A program made the translations under genes and the position numbers. This document shows, in pieces, positions 30,802 through 50,246 of a stretch of 64,000 bases of DNA. Positions within the stretch are counted from its first letter, which is position 1. Each line of letters opens with the position of its first letter. Source of the stretch: Euglena gracilis (Eukaryota > Euglenida > Euglenophyceae > Euglenales); assembly GCA_039621445.1 (NCBI GenBank), contig CP154954.1, positions 1,674,001-1,738,000 on the forward strand. Direction: 5' to 3'. The notes under the pieces were generated by a model. It was not told the origin of the DNA, made no database searches, and saw nothing but the letters and a program-made list of their open reading frames with translations.

Positions 30802-30830
30802 TTGCATGGATAAATGTATTGTGGTATAAT
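30802..30830 (+). promoter_or_regulatory. Promoter candidate for rRNA operon 3
   Basis: TTGCAT at 30802-30807 and TATAAT at 30825-30830, spacing 17, identical to the operon 2 site. Confidence 0.55.
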
Positions 30831-31575
30831 TAAACCAAGGAATTTGTCAAACCACGTTTCCTTTAAGTTTGAATTTTTTTTGGCCAAAACATGATGCTTC
30901 GGAAAAAATAAGACAATCTGTTTATAGAAATCAGTGAATTTCGTAATATTTTTCTTTTAAAATTTTAAACGATATGAATAATATCCTCGAGTGTTTGGAA
31001 AATGACTATGTTTCTTCGCTAATATAAAAGATTAATCACAAAATTCAACAAGATAGGTTGAATCATAGTGAGAATATTAGGTAATCTTCTGATAAGAGTT
31101 TTATTTTGTTGTACATTATAGTTATTGCTACTTTGTATTTGGTTCTTTGTGTTATGTGTGTGCTTTTTAGTTGTAAATCTTTTGCTAGTAAGAAGCGTGT
31201 CGTTCATTGTCGATTTGGACGAATATTTATAAAATGCTACAAGAGACCAAAATGTCTTTATACTTCTTATATTGCTGCTGAGTACCCTATATTTTGTGAT
31301 ATTGAAAAATATTAAGGTAAGGTTCCTAGACTTTCATACGTAAATGCTCATGCGCACAGTTTAGGTGTTATGCTTTTACCCCTGATCTTGTGAATTCTTT
31401 TCATTCACAAGAAATAACTTAGCTTAATTCCTAGTGTAAATTTTTCCGTACTTTAACGTGTGGCTGGGACAATTTTTTTATTTTTAATTAAAATACCGTA
31501 TAAATTTTAAAAAATAAAAAAATCAAAAGGAAAATTTTTTATTTTTCAAAGATCACTATTATCTTTTATTATTAT

Positions 31576-31614
31576 AGAATACCTTTGATAAGGGTAGGGT
31601 CGTGGATTGAATCC
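31576..31614 (+). pseudogene. Pseudo-trnI in the leader of operon 3
   Basis: Identical to the operon 2 leader copy; a D-to-anticodon fragment of trnI-GAU without a proper acceptor. Confidence 0.75.
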
Positions 31615-31650
31615 TTGTATTAGCCAAATATTTCTTTTCTTTAAAATCCT

Positions 31651-31708
31651 AAGGCGTAGGTCTCCAAAACCTGATGTAGTAGGTTCGAATCCTACAAAGC
31701 GCGCTTTT
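31651..31708 (+). pseudogene. Truncated trnW in the leader of operon 3
   Basis: Matches the anticodon and T-arm half of the true trnW at 62741-62812, lacking the 5' acceptor and D arm. Confidence 0.8.
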
Positions 31709-31780
31709 AGTGTACACATTATAGTAAATGTGCCCCTTGCTTGGTCACCAAGAGGGTGAGAGGATTTGACCAACTTTGAT

Positions 31781-32529
31781 GTTTTGGAAATGACGAGTTT
31801 GATCCTTGCTCAGGGTGAACGCTGGCGGTATGCTTAACACATGCAAGTTGAACGAAATTACTAGCAATAGTAATTTAGTGGCGGACGGGTGAGTAATATG
31901 TAAGAATCTGCGCTTGGGCGAGGAATAACAGATGGAAACGTTTGCTAATGCCTCATAATTTACTAGATCTATGTGAGTAGCTAGTTAAAGAGAATTTCGC
32001 CTAGGCATGAGCTTGCATCTGATTAGCTTGTTGGTGAGGTAAAGGCTTACCAAGGCGACGATCAGTAGCTGATTTGAGAGGATGATCAGCCACACTGGGA
32101 TTGAGAACGGAACAGACTTCTACGGAAGGCAGCAGTGAGGAATTTTCCGCAATGGGCGCAAGCCTGACGGAGCAATACCGCGTGAAGGAAGACGGCCTTT
32201 GGGTTGTAAACTTCTTTTCTCAAAGAAGAAGAAATGACGGTATTTGAGGAATAAGCATCGGCTAATTCCGTGCCAGCAGCCGCGGTAATACGGGAGATGC
32301 GAGCGTTATCCGGAATTATTGGGCGTAAAGAGTTTGTAGGCGGTCAAGTGTGTTTAATGTTAAAAGTCAAAGCTTAACTTTGGAAGGGCATTAAAAACTG
32401 CTAGACTTGAGTATGGTAGGGGTGAAGGGAATTTCCAGTGTAGCGGTGAAAATGCGTAGAGATTGGAAAGAACACCAATGGCGAAGGCACTTTTCTAGGC
32501 CAATACTGACGCTGAGAAACGAAAGCTGA

Positions 32530-32561
<32 letters not shown>

Positions 32562-32654
32562 TTGGCCGTAAACTATGGATACTAAGTGGTGCTGAAAGTG
32601 CACTGCTGTAGTTAACACGTTAAGTATCCCGCCTGGGGAGTACGCTTGCACAAG

Positions 32655-32735
<81 letters not shown>

Positions 32736-32803
32736 AGGATTTGACAGGATCTAGGAGGAAGTTTGAAAGAACGCAGTACCTTCGGGTATCTAGACACAGG
32801 TGG

Positions 32804-32868
<65 letters not shown>

Positions 32869-33124
32869 TTTTTTAATTAACGCTTGTCATTTAGAAATAC
32901 TGCTGGTTATTACCGGAGGAAGGTGAGGACGACGTCAAGTCATCATGCCCCTTATATCCTGGGCTACACACGTGCTACAATGGTTAAGACAATAAGTTGC
33001 AATTTTGTGAAAATGAGCTAATCTTAAAACTTAGCCTAAGTTCGGATTGTAGGCTGAAACTCGCCTACATGAAGCCGGAATCGCTAGTAATCGCCGGTCA
33101 GCTATACGGCGGTGAATACGTTCT

Positions 33125-33162
<38 letters not shown>

Positions 33163-33284
33163 GGCTGTGCCCGAAGTTATTATCTTGCCTGAAAAGAGGG
33201 AAATACCTAAGGCCTGGCTGGTGACTGGGGTGAAGTCGTAACAAGGTAGCCGTACTGGAAGGTGTGGCTGGAACAACTCCCTTT
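31781..33284 (+). rRNA. rrn16: 16S rRNA, copy 3
   Basis: Complete conserved sites. Private changes are GGGCGAGG near 31919 and one extra A in GTGAAAATGCG near 32448. The 3' end is AACTCCC. Confidence 0.96.
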
Positions 33285-33367
33285 AGTTTTTTAACTAAAA
33301 AAATGTATAGATTGGAAACAATGAAAAATAAAAAAAATAAGTAGGGAAACCTCTTATTTTTCCAAGA

Positions 33368-33440
33368 GGGCTATTAGCTCAGTTGGTTAGAGCATACCCT
33401 TGATAAGGGTAAGGTCGCTAGTTCAAGTCTAGCATGGCCC
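33368..33440 (+). tRNA. trnI-GAU: tRNA-Ile (GAU), operon 3
   Basis: Identical to the other two copies, with anticodon GAT. Confidence 0.95.
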
Positions 33441-33450
33441 TCTTGGTTTT

Positions 33451-33522
33451 GGGGGTATAGCTCAGTTGGTAGAGCGCTGCCTTTGCAAGGCAGATGTCAG
33501 CGGTTCGAGTCCGCTTATCTCC
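33451..33522 (+). tRNA. trnA-UGC: tRNA-Ala (UGC), operon 3
   Basis: Identical to the other two copies, with anticodon TGC. Confidence 0.95.
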
Positions 33523-33529
33523 AAAAAGG

Positions 33530-35461
33530 TTTTGATGTAGGTTCAAATGAACAAGGGCTTATGCGGGATTGCTTGGCATTTAGAGTCGAAGAAGGGCGTA
33601 GAAATTAACGATATGCTTTAGGGAGCTAAAGACGAGCTTTAATCTAAAGATTCCCGAATGGGGCAACCTATTACTTTAACATTACAATGAAATGGTATAC
33701 AAATAATGTAGAGAACTTGGTGAACTGAAACATCTTAGTAGCCGAAGGAAAAGAAAGCAAAAGCGATTTTCTTATTAGTGGCGAGCTAACGGAAATCAGC
33801 CTAAACCTTTATGGGTGTTGTGGGTATATTATAATTACTGAAAAAGATAGAGAATTTGTTGAAAACAAAATCAAAGAGGGTTTTAAATCCCGTATTTGTT
33901 TTTAAAAAGTAATTTTTGATTTTCCCGAGTAGCATAGAGCACGTGGAATTCTGTGTGAATCAGCGAGGACCATCTCGTAAGGCTAAATACTCCTAAATGA
34001 CCGATAGTGTACGAGTACCGTGAGGGAAAGCTGAAATAGAACACTGAGAAGTGAGTGAAATAGAATATGAAAGCATAAGTTTACAAGCAGTAGGAGATCT
34101 ATTTAAAGATTGACTGTGTGCCTGTTGAAGAATGAGCCGGCGACTTATAGGTGATGGCAAGGTTAAGGTTTTTCCGGAGCCATAGTGAAATCGAGCTTAA
34201 ATAAAGCGAAAAACTTTCTTCTTGAAAGTTTATGTCATTGCTTATAGACCCGAACCCAGGTGATCTAATCATGGTCAGGTTGAAGTTTTGGTAAAACAGA
34301 ATGGAGGACCGAACCCACCAATGTTGAAAAATTGGGGGATGAACTGTGATTAGGGGAGAAATTCCAATCGAACTTGGAGCTAGCTGGATCTCTTCGAAAT
34401 GCGTTGAGGCGCAGCGTTTAATTATGGTAAACATTAGGGGTAAAGCACTGTTTCGATGCGGGCTATGAAAATGGTACCAAGTTGTGGCAAACTCTGAATA
34501 CTAAGTTATATTTCAATTAATCAGTGAGACAGTGGGGGATAAGCTTCATTGTCAAGAGGGAAACAGCCCAGATCACTACTTAAGGCCCCTAAATAATTAC
34601 TAAGTGGTAAAGGATGTACTATTACATAGACAACCAGGAGGTTGGCTTAGAAGCAGCCATTCCTTTAAAAAGTGCGTAATAGCTTACTGGTCAAGTGATA
34701 GTGCGCCGAAAATGAACGGGACTAAGTAATTTGCCGAAGGTGTGAGAGAAATCGGTAGAAGAGCGTTCTGTGTTGAAGAGAAGGAATAGTGAAAATAGTT
34801 CTGGATTAAACAGAAGTGAGAATGTCGGCTTAAGTAACGAAAACATTGGTGAAAATCCTATGCTCCGAAAACCTAAGGTTTCCTTAGCCAGGTTCGTCCT
34901 CTAAGGGTTAGTCAGGTCCTAAAATAAGGTTTAACAACGTAAATTGATGGATGACAGGTTAATATTCCTGTACCGAATGCTCACTTGTAAGGAGTGACGA
35001 AAAAGGCTAGATCGGCCACGTGATGGTTTGTGGTTTAAGGGTTCAAGAGGTATCAAATATTAAAAAAAATATTTTGTCTTAAGGCCTGAATAGTATAAAT
35101 ACTACGGTATTGAAAGTGATTGATGTCATGTTTCCAAGAAAAACTTTTGTTTATGTATAGTGAGCTCGCCTGTACCGTAAACTGACACAGGTAGGTTAGT
35201 AGAATATACTAAGGAGCGCGAGATAACTCTTTCTAAGGAACTCGGCAAAATGACTTCGTAACTTCGGAAGAAGAAGTACCTCTAATGAGGTGGCAGAAAA
35301 GAGGTCCAAGCGACTGCTTACCAAAAGCACAGGTCTCCGCGAAGTTGAAAAACGATGTATGGGGGCCGAGGCCTGCTCAGTGCAGGAAGGTTAAAGAAAT
35401 TGGTTAGCGTAAGCAAAGCTAGTGACTGAAGCCCCTGTGAACAGCGGCAATAACTATAATT

Positions 35462-35514
<53 letters not shown>

Positions 35515-36002
35515 TTAACGATTTGGACACTGTCTCAGAAAGAGACTCGGTGAAATAGAATTGACTGTGAAGATGCGGTCTACTTGCACTTGGACAGAAA
35601 GACCCTATGAAGCTTTACTGTATCCTGAAATTGGTTTCGGGCTTTTTTTGCGCAGAATAGGTGGGAGGCTATGATCTTGTCTTTTGGGATACGGGGAGCC
35701 GAAAAATGAGATACCACTCTGAGAAAGCTAGAAATCTAATCTTAATCTTATGTACAATCATGATAATTGACAGTTTCAGGTGGGCAGTTTTACTGGGGCG
35801 GTAGCCTCCTAAAAAGTAACGGAGGCGTACAAAGGTTTTCTCAGGCTAGACGGAAATTAGTTGTGGAGTGTAAAGGCATAAGAAAGCTTGACTGTGAGAC
35901 TTATAAGTCAAACAGAGACTAAAGTCGGTCTTAGTGACCCGACGGTGCTGTATGGAAAGGCCGTCGTAAACAGATAAAAGTTACTCTAGGGATAACAGGC
36001 TG

Positions 36003-36062
<60 letters not shown>

Positions 36063-36079
36063 ACCTGGGGCGGTAGTAC

Positions 36080-36114
<35 letters not shown>

Positions 36115-36422
36115 TACGTGAGCTGGGTTCAGAACGTCGAGAGACAGTTCGGTCCATATCCGGTGTGAGCGTTAGAGTATTGAAAGGCGCTTTCCTTAGT
36201 ACGAGAGGACCGGGAAGGACGCACCACTGATGTACCAGTTTTTGTGCCAACAGAATACGCTGGGTAGTCAAGTGCGGAGTGGATAACTGCTGAAAGCATA
36301 TAAGTAGGAAGCCCACCTTAAGATAAGTACTCTTCATAGGTCACGGTAAGACGAACCGTTTGATAGGTATTAGGTGTACAATTGGTAACAATTTTAGCCG
36401 AGATATACTAACCGACCGAAAA
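33530..36422 (+). rRNA. rrn23: 23S rRNA, copy 3
   Basis: Same landmarks as the other copies: GGGATAACAGGCTGATCTCC near 35988 and AGTACGAGAGGACCGG near 36198. Ends are approximate. Confidence 0.95.
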
Positions 36423-36506
36423 TTTTTTCCTATATGAAAACAAAACATTTATTTTTACTTGTCACTTTTTTAAGATTTAAAAGTTTCTTGAATGAACTTT
36501 TATTTT

Positions 36507-36621
36507 AGGGTGCTCTTGTCTTTATGGATCCACTTAAAACATTTCGAACTTGCAAGTTAAACATAAAGGGTAAATGGATACTTGGAAGGTTGCTTTCTGG
36601 GAAAAGCTTTTAGTGCCCTTA
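36507..36621 (+). rRNA. rrn5: 5S rRNA, copy 3 (diverged)
   Basis: The first about 67 nt equal copies 1 and 2; the rest differs at several sites (ATGGATACTTGGAAGGTTGC here, ATAGATACTTGAAAGGTTAC there). Terminal pairing is kept. Beyond the gene all similarity with the inter-operon spacers is lost after a few bases, so the tandem array ends inside or just after this gene. Confidence 0.85.
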
Positions 36622-38014
36622 TCGCGAGTTTATTTATTAATATTGAGTATGTTTTTGATTGATTTTTATGAATTTTGTCGATTTCTTTGTTAAAGTAGTT
36701 AAAATCTTTAAAGTTTTGATAAAAAATTTTTCTCTCAACAAGTTAAATAATAAAAAAACATCATGTTTGAACTTTTTGTAAAGAAATTTTTAAGACAATC
36801 TTTGAATAAAGAAAAAGTGACTCTTAAAAATTTGAACTCTAATACTTTTTTGGTTATGATTTTTTGTCAATTTAATAATTATTTATACTATTGCTTAAAA
36901 TTTTTTCTAATATTGAGCTAGTTTAAACTTTGTTATTTTACTATAATACCATAAATTTGCCAAACTTTCCTATTACAAGAATTGAAGATTGTTATTTTTT
37001 CAAGTTAGGACAAAAATTGTACGTCAATTTTGTTAAAAATACTTTAATTTTTTATGGTTTATTTTCTCTATTGTATGTGTAACACTTGACCTATTTATAT
37101 TAGTAAAAATGGTTCTAATTTTATCAAATTTCCATCTAATCAACTAAATATAGAATTAGAGCATCGTTTTCGTTATAAATTTCAATATAATATTTAATGA
37201 AAAAATTTTTTTAATAAAAGCCAAATTTTTATTAAATGGTAAGAACAAGTAATTTTTTTACAAAAAATATAAATTATTAAATTTTTAGAAAACTCCTATG
37301 ATATGAAAAAAACAAGACAATAATTTTTTAGTATCAAATTTAATAAAGAGGCAAATTTTTCAATTTTTAAAGTTTTGAGTTAATAAAAACAATTTGTTCA
37401 TATAATACCATTTTAATTTTTTCAACTTTTTTGAAAAACTAATAGTTTTATGTAGTGTAATATCAAAATTTATGTTATAAAAAACTATTATTTAACAAGA
37501 GTTCGTTTATTTTTTTCGAAAATTTATTTATTTAACTCAGCATCTAATTTGTCTTTAATAATGGAGAGTAATGAAACTAAAAGAGAAGTAAGCATTAACA
37601 GGTTGGTTGCAAACTTCCGTAAGAAAGCCTTTGAAAATAAAGGATTAAAAAAGCTCGTTCTTGGTTAATTAATTTTGGCCATGAAAATAATGCGAAAAAT
37701 AGTACTTCTGCAAAATTGTATAAACATCGAAGTAATTGTTTTAAAACATTATTTTTTTAAGGGAACTTTTTGTTTTATTAAATATTAAGGTTAGTTAATT
37801 TATATGCATTTAAAATTAATTTTAAAAAATCCATTATACTATTAATGTCAAATCAAAGAAACAGACTGTTTGAACTTTGTGAGAAATGGTAAATGGTTGT
37901 AGAGTACGCTCTAATTTATTAGATTTGTGAATTAATTCTTAACTTTGGTTTTATTTATTACAAATAAATAAATAATTTTTTTTGGTATGTTTATGTTAGA
38001 TAAAAATTTTACTG
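36622..38014. other. AT-rich spacer between the rRNA array and rpoB
   Basis: No tRNA or known gene is seen. It contains one small ORF (37561-37668) and low-complexity A/T runs. The rpoB promoter should lie here, but no strong -35/-10 pair was identified. Confidence 0.5.
37561..37668 (+). pseudogene. 35-codon ORF resembling the Rep-like C-terminus
   Basis: The product contains INRLVANFRKKAFENKGLKK, which resembles LDIMVKNFRKRACENVDLRQ at the C-terminal end of the Rep-like protein (18401-18460). The shared core V-x-NFRK-x-A-x-EN is short, so chance is possible. If real, it is a stray fragment of the accessory block on the far side of the rRNA array. Confidence 0.35.
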
Positions 38015-41000
38015 ATGATACAACGAAATAGTTTTCGCTCCTTTTTAAAAAAGGGTTTGGTAGAAGAGTTAAGAAAAATAAAAGATATAGCTCATGAAGG
38101 CTTTAGGATAAGCTTTCAAACAGATAATGTGAAATATAAAAAGCCTAAAATATCTGCTGAATTTGCATTGAAAAACGGGGAAACATACAGTTTATCTGTT
38201 CATATACCTGTTGAAGTTACCTATAATAATATGTTCCTTGTTAGGAGAGATTTTTATTATTTTTCCTATTAATTTTATAATCCAATTTTCATTATAATAA
38301 TAAATTTTTTTTTAGAAAAAAAGAATTTATTATCTTATTAAATAAATATATATTATTTGCAAAAATTCCTTTAATGACTGAAAAAGGTACGTTTATTTTT
38401 AACGGTAATAAAAGAATTATGGATGTGGTTTATATTATTACTTTTAATTTTTTATTAATTATATTTATAAGTTAATTTTTTTTTAATTTTTAGGTTTGAG
38501 TTTTTTTAATTCATTTTTAACCAAATTATTCGTAGTCCTGGCGTTTATTTTGAAAAAAATCGTTATAATGATTCCATATTTGCGACGTTAATACCAACTT
38601 TTGGTAGTTGGTTAACTTTTAAAATTGATGTGCGTTTTTAAATGTTATTTAGTAATTTGGATTTTTAAATTATATTTTTACATTAAATTAAATTCTTTTT
38701 TAAAATTGAAAATTTTTTATATTTGGGTCAAGACGAGGGAATTTTCGTTAAAGTAGACAAAATAAAGACAGCTATACCTTTAATAAATTTTTTGAAATGC
38801 TTAGGCCTATCCCGAAAAAAATTTTTTTTGTATCTTAACGATCCTATTTTTATAGAAACGTTACAAGAAAGTGAGTCTTATGGTATTAGATTGGAATTTT
38901 TCGAATTTTATAAAATATTTTTTCCAAACGAAGTTAATGTTCGTTTTTTGAGATTTTTATATGTTTGATTTTATTATTTTATATTATTTTTTTAGTTAAT
39001 AAGATATTAATATTTTTTTTATTTTTTCAGATGTTTTTTTATCTGAAAGGAAATGCCCGAAAATTTTTACGTTCAAAGTTTATGGATCTTGAGTTTATTC
39101 GTGTATTTTTTGTAATTTACAAAAGTTAAATTTTTTATAGATTATTTTAAAATTTTTTGATTTATTATTTTATGCCAGCATTATTAGCCGAGATTAAACA
39201 CGTAAATATGATTTGGGTGAAGTAGGTCGCTTTAGGGTTAATACTAAAATTTATAGATCCGAATTTTTTCAAAGTAATAGAACTTTGCAACCCGAAGATG
39301 TTTTGGGTATAGCTCATTATTTGATTGAGTTAAAGAAAGGTTGGGAAATAATGAAGAATAATAGTATCTTTATTTGTTTGTTTATTTAAATTTATTAAAA
39401 TTTTTATTTATTATAAAAATTTTTTAGCAATATTTTATTAATGATACCTTTTGATGAGATCGATGATTTAAAAAACAAATTAGTACGTAGTATAGGTGAA
39501 CTTCTTCAAAGTCAATTCCGAATTATTTTAAATGAATTAGAATCTAGTTTAAAAGAAAAATTGATATTTCTTTATAAAAATCCTTCTGAAAAAACTTTTA
39601 GATTATCTAGATTTTTTAATTCTTACTTTATAACTAATCGTATTCGAAAGTTTTTTTCTGTTAATCCACTTTCTCAATTGTTAGATGATACAAATTCTTT
39701 GTCTGAGCTTACACATAAAAGGAAGTTAAGTCCCTTTGGTCCTAATGGTCTTAATAAAGAAAGAACAAAGTTAGATGTAAGAGAAATAAATACTAGTCAA
39801 TATGGAAGGGTTTGTCCTATTGAGACAAGTGAGGGAAAAAATGCTGGTTTGATTTTATCTTTAGCAAAAGATGTAAGAGTTGATAAGTATGGATTTTTAG
39901 AAAGCCCTTTTTATAAGGTTTTGAGAGGAAAGATAGAAACCAATAAAGGAATTTATTTTATTTCTTCTGCGCAGGAAAAATATTTTACAGTAGCTCCGTT
40001 TGATGTCTTTAGAAGTTCTCAAAGTAATCTTTTAGATAAAAATAAGCTTCTAGGTGTTAAAAGAAGTAAAATTTTTTCATATTCTTTCTCAAAAAATATT
40101 GATTTTATAAGTATTTCAACAGATCAATTTACTTCATTAGGTACAGGCTTAGTTCCTTTTTTGGAGCATAACGATGCTAATAGGGTTCTTATGGGTTCAA
40201 ACATGCAACGACAATCTCTTATTTTATTGGAAAAGGAAGTTCCTTTTATAAAAACTGGACGCGAGGCTTTAATTAATCGAGAAAGTGATGCCACGGTTTT
40301 AGCAAAAAGTAGTGGAAAAGTAATTTATTCTAGTTTAAAAAAAATAGTTATTCAAGAGGAAGAATATTGTGCTAATATTAAATTTTTTAATAAAAATTAT
40401 TCTTTTTTTAATTTATTGGGGTGCTTAAATGAAATATCTCAAAAAAATTTTAAACTTATTAAAAAAGTTAACCAAAAAATTTATTTTTTAGAGTCTCCTA
40501 AGAAATCGAATCACGGTGTTTATATTCAGAAAATTCCTATTGTTCATGAAGGTGAGTGGGTTAGAAAAGGACAAATTATAGCTGATGGTATGAGTACATT
40601 AAGAGGTGGCATTTGTTTAGGAAAAAATGTTTTGGTCGCGTACCTTGGATGGGAAGGTTATAATTTTGAAGATGCCGTAATTATTAGTGAAAGGCTTGTT
40701 TTTGAAGATATTTTTACTTCTATACATATGAAAAAATTTAAAACTTTTATTGTAAATGATGAAAAAAAAGGTGTGCGAATTTAAATTTAGTTAATTTTGA
40801 AAATTTAATTCTTAATTTTATTTTTCGTAAATTTTGGTATAAATATTATTTAGAGATATTTAATTATAACTTTTATTTGTTTTTAAAATTATTAATTTTT
40901 TTATAACTTTTTCAAAAATTTATATTTAGCTTTTTTTCATATTTCATTATTAATGAAAAATTAAATTCAATTAAAATTTTTTGATTTAAATGAAAAATGT

Positions 41001-42133
41001 TTATTTTATTTAATAAAGCTAAATCTATTATTAGTTTAGATGTTTAGTTTGAAAACGAATATTAATTTGTTAAGTTTTAAGAAAATATTAGTATGTTTAT
41101 TCCTAATGCAAGTTTAAAAACTATTAAAAACTTGAAAAATAATGGTATTATTAAAATAGGTTCAGAGATTAAAGCACAGGATGTTTTAATTGGAAGAATT
41201 AAAGTTAAGTTAAAAAATACGCCAAAAAATAAAATGTTAATAGCATTTTTTGGCAATAAGGTACGAAAAGACGTTTCTTTACGTTCTCCTCGCTCTTTGG
41301 TAGGTATTGTTACAAGTGTTGAGATTTTATGTAAAAAGTCGAATTGTTCTGTTCTTATTCATGTTGCCGAAAAACGCAGAATACAAATAGGTGATAAAAT
41401 TGCAGGACGGCATGGTAATAAAGGTATAATTTCGAAAATTGTTCCGTCTATAGATATGCCTTTTCTTCCTGATGGTACACCTGTTGATATGATTTTAAAT
41501 CCTCTAGGCATACCATCTAGAATGAATGTTGGTCAAGTCTTTGAAAGTTTGTTAAACTTGTCTTCTTTATTTTTGAAAGAAAGGTATAAAATTCAACCTT
41601 TTGATGAAGTCCAAACAAGTATGAATTCAAAATCTTTTGTGTATAAAAAATTAAATGAAGCGCGTAAAAGAACTAAAAAAGATTGGCTTTTTAATCCAAA
41701 TTATCCAGGAAAAGCCTTTTTATATGATGGTAGAAATTGTAGGCCTTTTGATCACCCTGTAGCTTTTGGTTATGCGTATATTTTAAAATTAATACATATG
41801 GTTAAAGACAAAATTCATGCGAGAGTTACCGGCCCTTATTCTTCAGTAACTCAACAACCTTTACGTGGAAAATCGAAAAATGGTGGACAAAGGTTTGGGG
41901 AAATGGAGGTTTGGGCTATAGAAGGATTTGGTGCTGCATATTTGTTGCAGGAGTTATTAACTATTAAATCTGATGATGTATTAAATAGATCAGAAGCGTT
42001 ATTTAGTTTAATAAATGGTACTTATTTTTCTAAGCCAAATATTCCCGAAGCTTTCAAGTTATTTATTTTAGAAATGCAATCTTTATGTATTGATATTAAA
42101 ATTTTTACAAATAATTATAAAAAATTCGATTAG
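38015..42133 (+). CDS. rpoB: Plastid RNA polymerase beta subunit, about eight exons
   Basis: Beta subunit of the plastid-encoded (bacterial-type) RNA polymerase. Exons by similarity: about 38015-38232, 38316-38418, 38517-38629, 38726-38938, 39031-39089, 39200-39341, 39443-40775, 41088-42133. Family pieces include IQRNSFRSFLKKGL, IIRSPGVYFEKN, KYDLGEVGRFRVN, SIGELLQSQFRI, GRVCPIETSEGKNAGLI (rifampicin-region), GLVPFLEHNDANRVLMGSNM, GDKIAGRHGNKGIISKI, and a C-terminus GGQRFGEMEVWAIEGFGAAY. Several introns are about 80-130 nt (group III size); the one near 40776-41087 is longer. The first ATG in the right frame is 38015; a stop lies upstream in that frame. Exon ends are within a few bases. rpoC1 follows after 84 nt. 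Confidence 0.92.
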
Positions 42134-42217
42134 TTAAATTTTTGAGTTATTTTTTTTTTTATGAAGTTTTTATGGTCAATTAAGACCTGATACTTATTTT
42201 TATTTATTTTTGTATTT

Positions 42218-45679
<3,462 letters not shown>

Positions 45680-45770
45680 ATACTTTAATTTTTTGTATGA
45701 GCTAAGTAGTTTTAAAGTTTATTATTTTATTGATTTATTTCAATAAGTTTGTTAAATTATTATTTTAATT

Positions 45771-49347
<3,577 letters not shown>

Positions 49348-49374
49348 TTAGCAAAAATTTACTATAATTTGAGT

Positions 49375-49442
49375 ACTGTAGCCAGTGGGTAGAGCGTCTG
49401 CCTTACAGCAGAATGTCAGCGGTTCGAATCCGTTTGCCCTCA
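49375..49442 (+). pseudogene. Degraded trnV copy at the first turning point
   Basis: Reads GTAGCCAGTGGGTAGAGCGT then CTGCCTTACAGCAGAATGTC against the clean trnV at 60578: bases are missing in the acceptor, D arm and anticodon loop. It follows rpoC2 copy 1 exactly where the clean trnV follows copy 3. Confidence 0.75.
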
Positions 49443-49465
49443 AAGGTATTTACTTAATGAGTAAC

Positions 49466-49577
49466 TGGGGGTATAGCCTCATTTTGGTAGAGCGTCCGCC
49501 TTAAAAGCAGAATGTCGCGTTCGTTGGATTCGAACACGCGACATGGACTTTTATTTACTTTTATCCTTATAGCTAAA
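49466..49577. other. Junction J1: second degraded trnV fused to a trnG piece, and the fold point
   Basis: A second noisy trnV start (GGGGGTATAGCCTCATTTTG) runs into GTCGCGTTCG, a piece of trnG, and then the reverse complement GATTCGAACACGCGACAT. This is a short palindrome made from both strands of trnG. After about 49575 the sequence is the clean reverse complement of the DNA ending at about 63030. Confidence 0.7.
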
Positions 49578-49609
49578 AATTAACTTTCTATAAAGACAAA
49601 AAGTTAAAA

Positions 49610-49681
49610 GCGGGTAACGTGATTCGAACACGCGACATTGGACTTGGAAGGACCACGCTCTACCAACTGAGCTATACCCGC
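49610..49681 (-). tRNA. trnG-UCC: tRNA-Gly (UCC), left arm
   Basis: Acceptor GCGGGTA/TACCCGC, anticodon loop CTTCCAA (TCC). Identical to the copy at 62920. Confidence 0.92.
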
Positions 49682-49688
49682 ATAAATT

Positions 49689-49760
49689 ACCCCCAGGGGA
49701 ATTCGAATCCCCGTTGCCTCCGTGAAAGGGAGATGTCCTAGGCCTCTAGACGATGGGGGC
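49689..49760 (-). tRNA. trnE-UUC: tRNA-Glu (UUC), left arm
   Basis: Acceptor GCCCCCA/TGGGGGT, anticodon loop CTTTCAC (TTC). tRNA-Glu also feeds tetrapyrrole synthesis in plastids. Confidence 0.92.
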
Positions 49761-49788
49761 AAATTTAAGATAAAGAAAAAAAATAAAC

Positions 49789-49860
49789 GCGCTCTGTAGG
49801 ATTCGAACCTACTACATCAGGTTTTGGAGACCTACGTTCTACCAATTGAACTAAAAGCGC
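49789..49860 (-). tRNA. trnW-CCA: tRNA-Trp (CCA), left arm
   Basis: Acceptor GCGCTTT with AGAGCGC, anticodon loop CTCCAAA (CCA). The source gene for the pseudo-trnW pieces in the rRNA leaders. Confidence 0.93.
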
Positions 49861-49864
49861 AGTT

Positions 49865-49936
49865 TGGCTCAGACAAGATTTGAACCTGTGACCAAGGGCT
49901 TATGAATCCCCTGCTCTACCTCTGAGCTACTGAGCC
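49865..49936 (-). tRNA. trnM-CAU: tRNA-Met (CAU), left arm
   Basis: Acceptor GGCTCAG/TGAGCC, anticodon loop TTCATAA (CAT). The first acceptor pair and D arm suit elongator Met. Confidence 0.88.
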
Positions 49937-49950
49937 TAAAAATTAATAGA

Positions 49951-50024
49951 TGGTGAATGACGGGGATCGAACCCGCGAATGAAGGAGTCACAGTCCTTTG
50001 CCTTACCACTTGGCTACACCCACC
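49951..50024 (-). tRNA. trnH-GUG: tRNA-His (GUG), left arm
   Basis: Acceptor GTGGGTG/CATTCAC with the extra 5' G typical of tRNA-His; anticodon loop CTGTGAC (GTG). Confidence 0.92.
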
Positions 50025-50089
50025 TATAAAAAATATAATAAAAATTTATTATAACTCGAAAACTGTCTGATTAAATATAAAAATATTTT

Positions 50090-50170
50090 GAGTCGTGCTG
50101 GATTCGAACCAGCGAAAGATGAACTAGCGGATTTACAATCCGCCCCCATTAACCACTCGGGCAACAACTC
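50090..50170 (-). tRNA. trnY-GUA: tRNA-Tyr (GUA), left arm
   Basis: Acceptor GAGTTGT/ACGACTC, anticodon GTA between CGGAT and ATCCG, long variable arm as usual for plastid Tyr tRNA. Confidence 0.92.
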
Positions 50171-50246
50171 GCAATTAGATGTTAAACAACAAAAACAATT
50201 AACATAGAAAAAGTTATTTAAGATCAAAAAAAATATAGATAAAACT

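Larger units (their letters stand above)
30701..31780 (+). other. Inter-operon spacer 2-3
   Basis: Near-identical to spacer 1-2 (a few point changes, for example near 30901, 31178 and 31379), with the same promoter, pseudo-trnI (31576-31614), truncated trnW (31651-31708) and hairpins. Confidence 0.7.

Noticed and set aside
20776-36337. Many 60-118 codon frames on both strands within the rRNA array
   Set aside because: They lie inside 16S and 23S genes and repeat in each operon; they are shadows of conserved rRNA.
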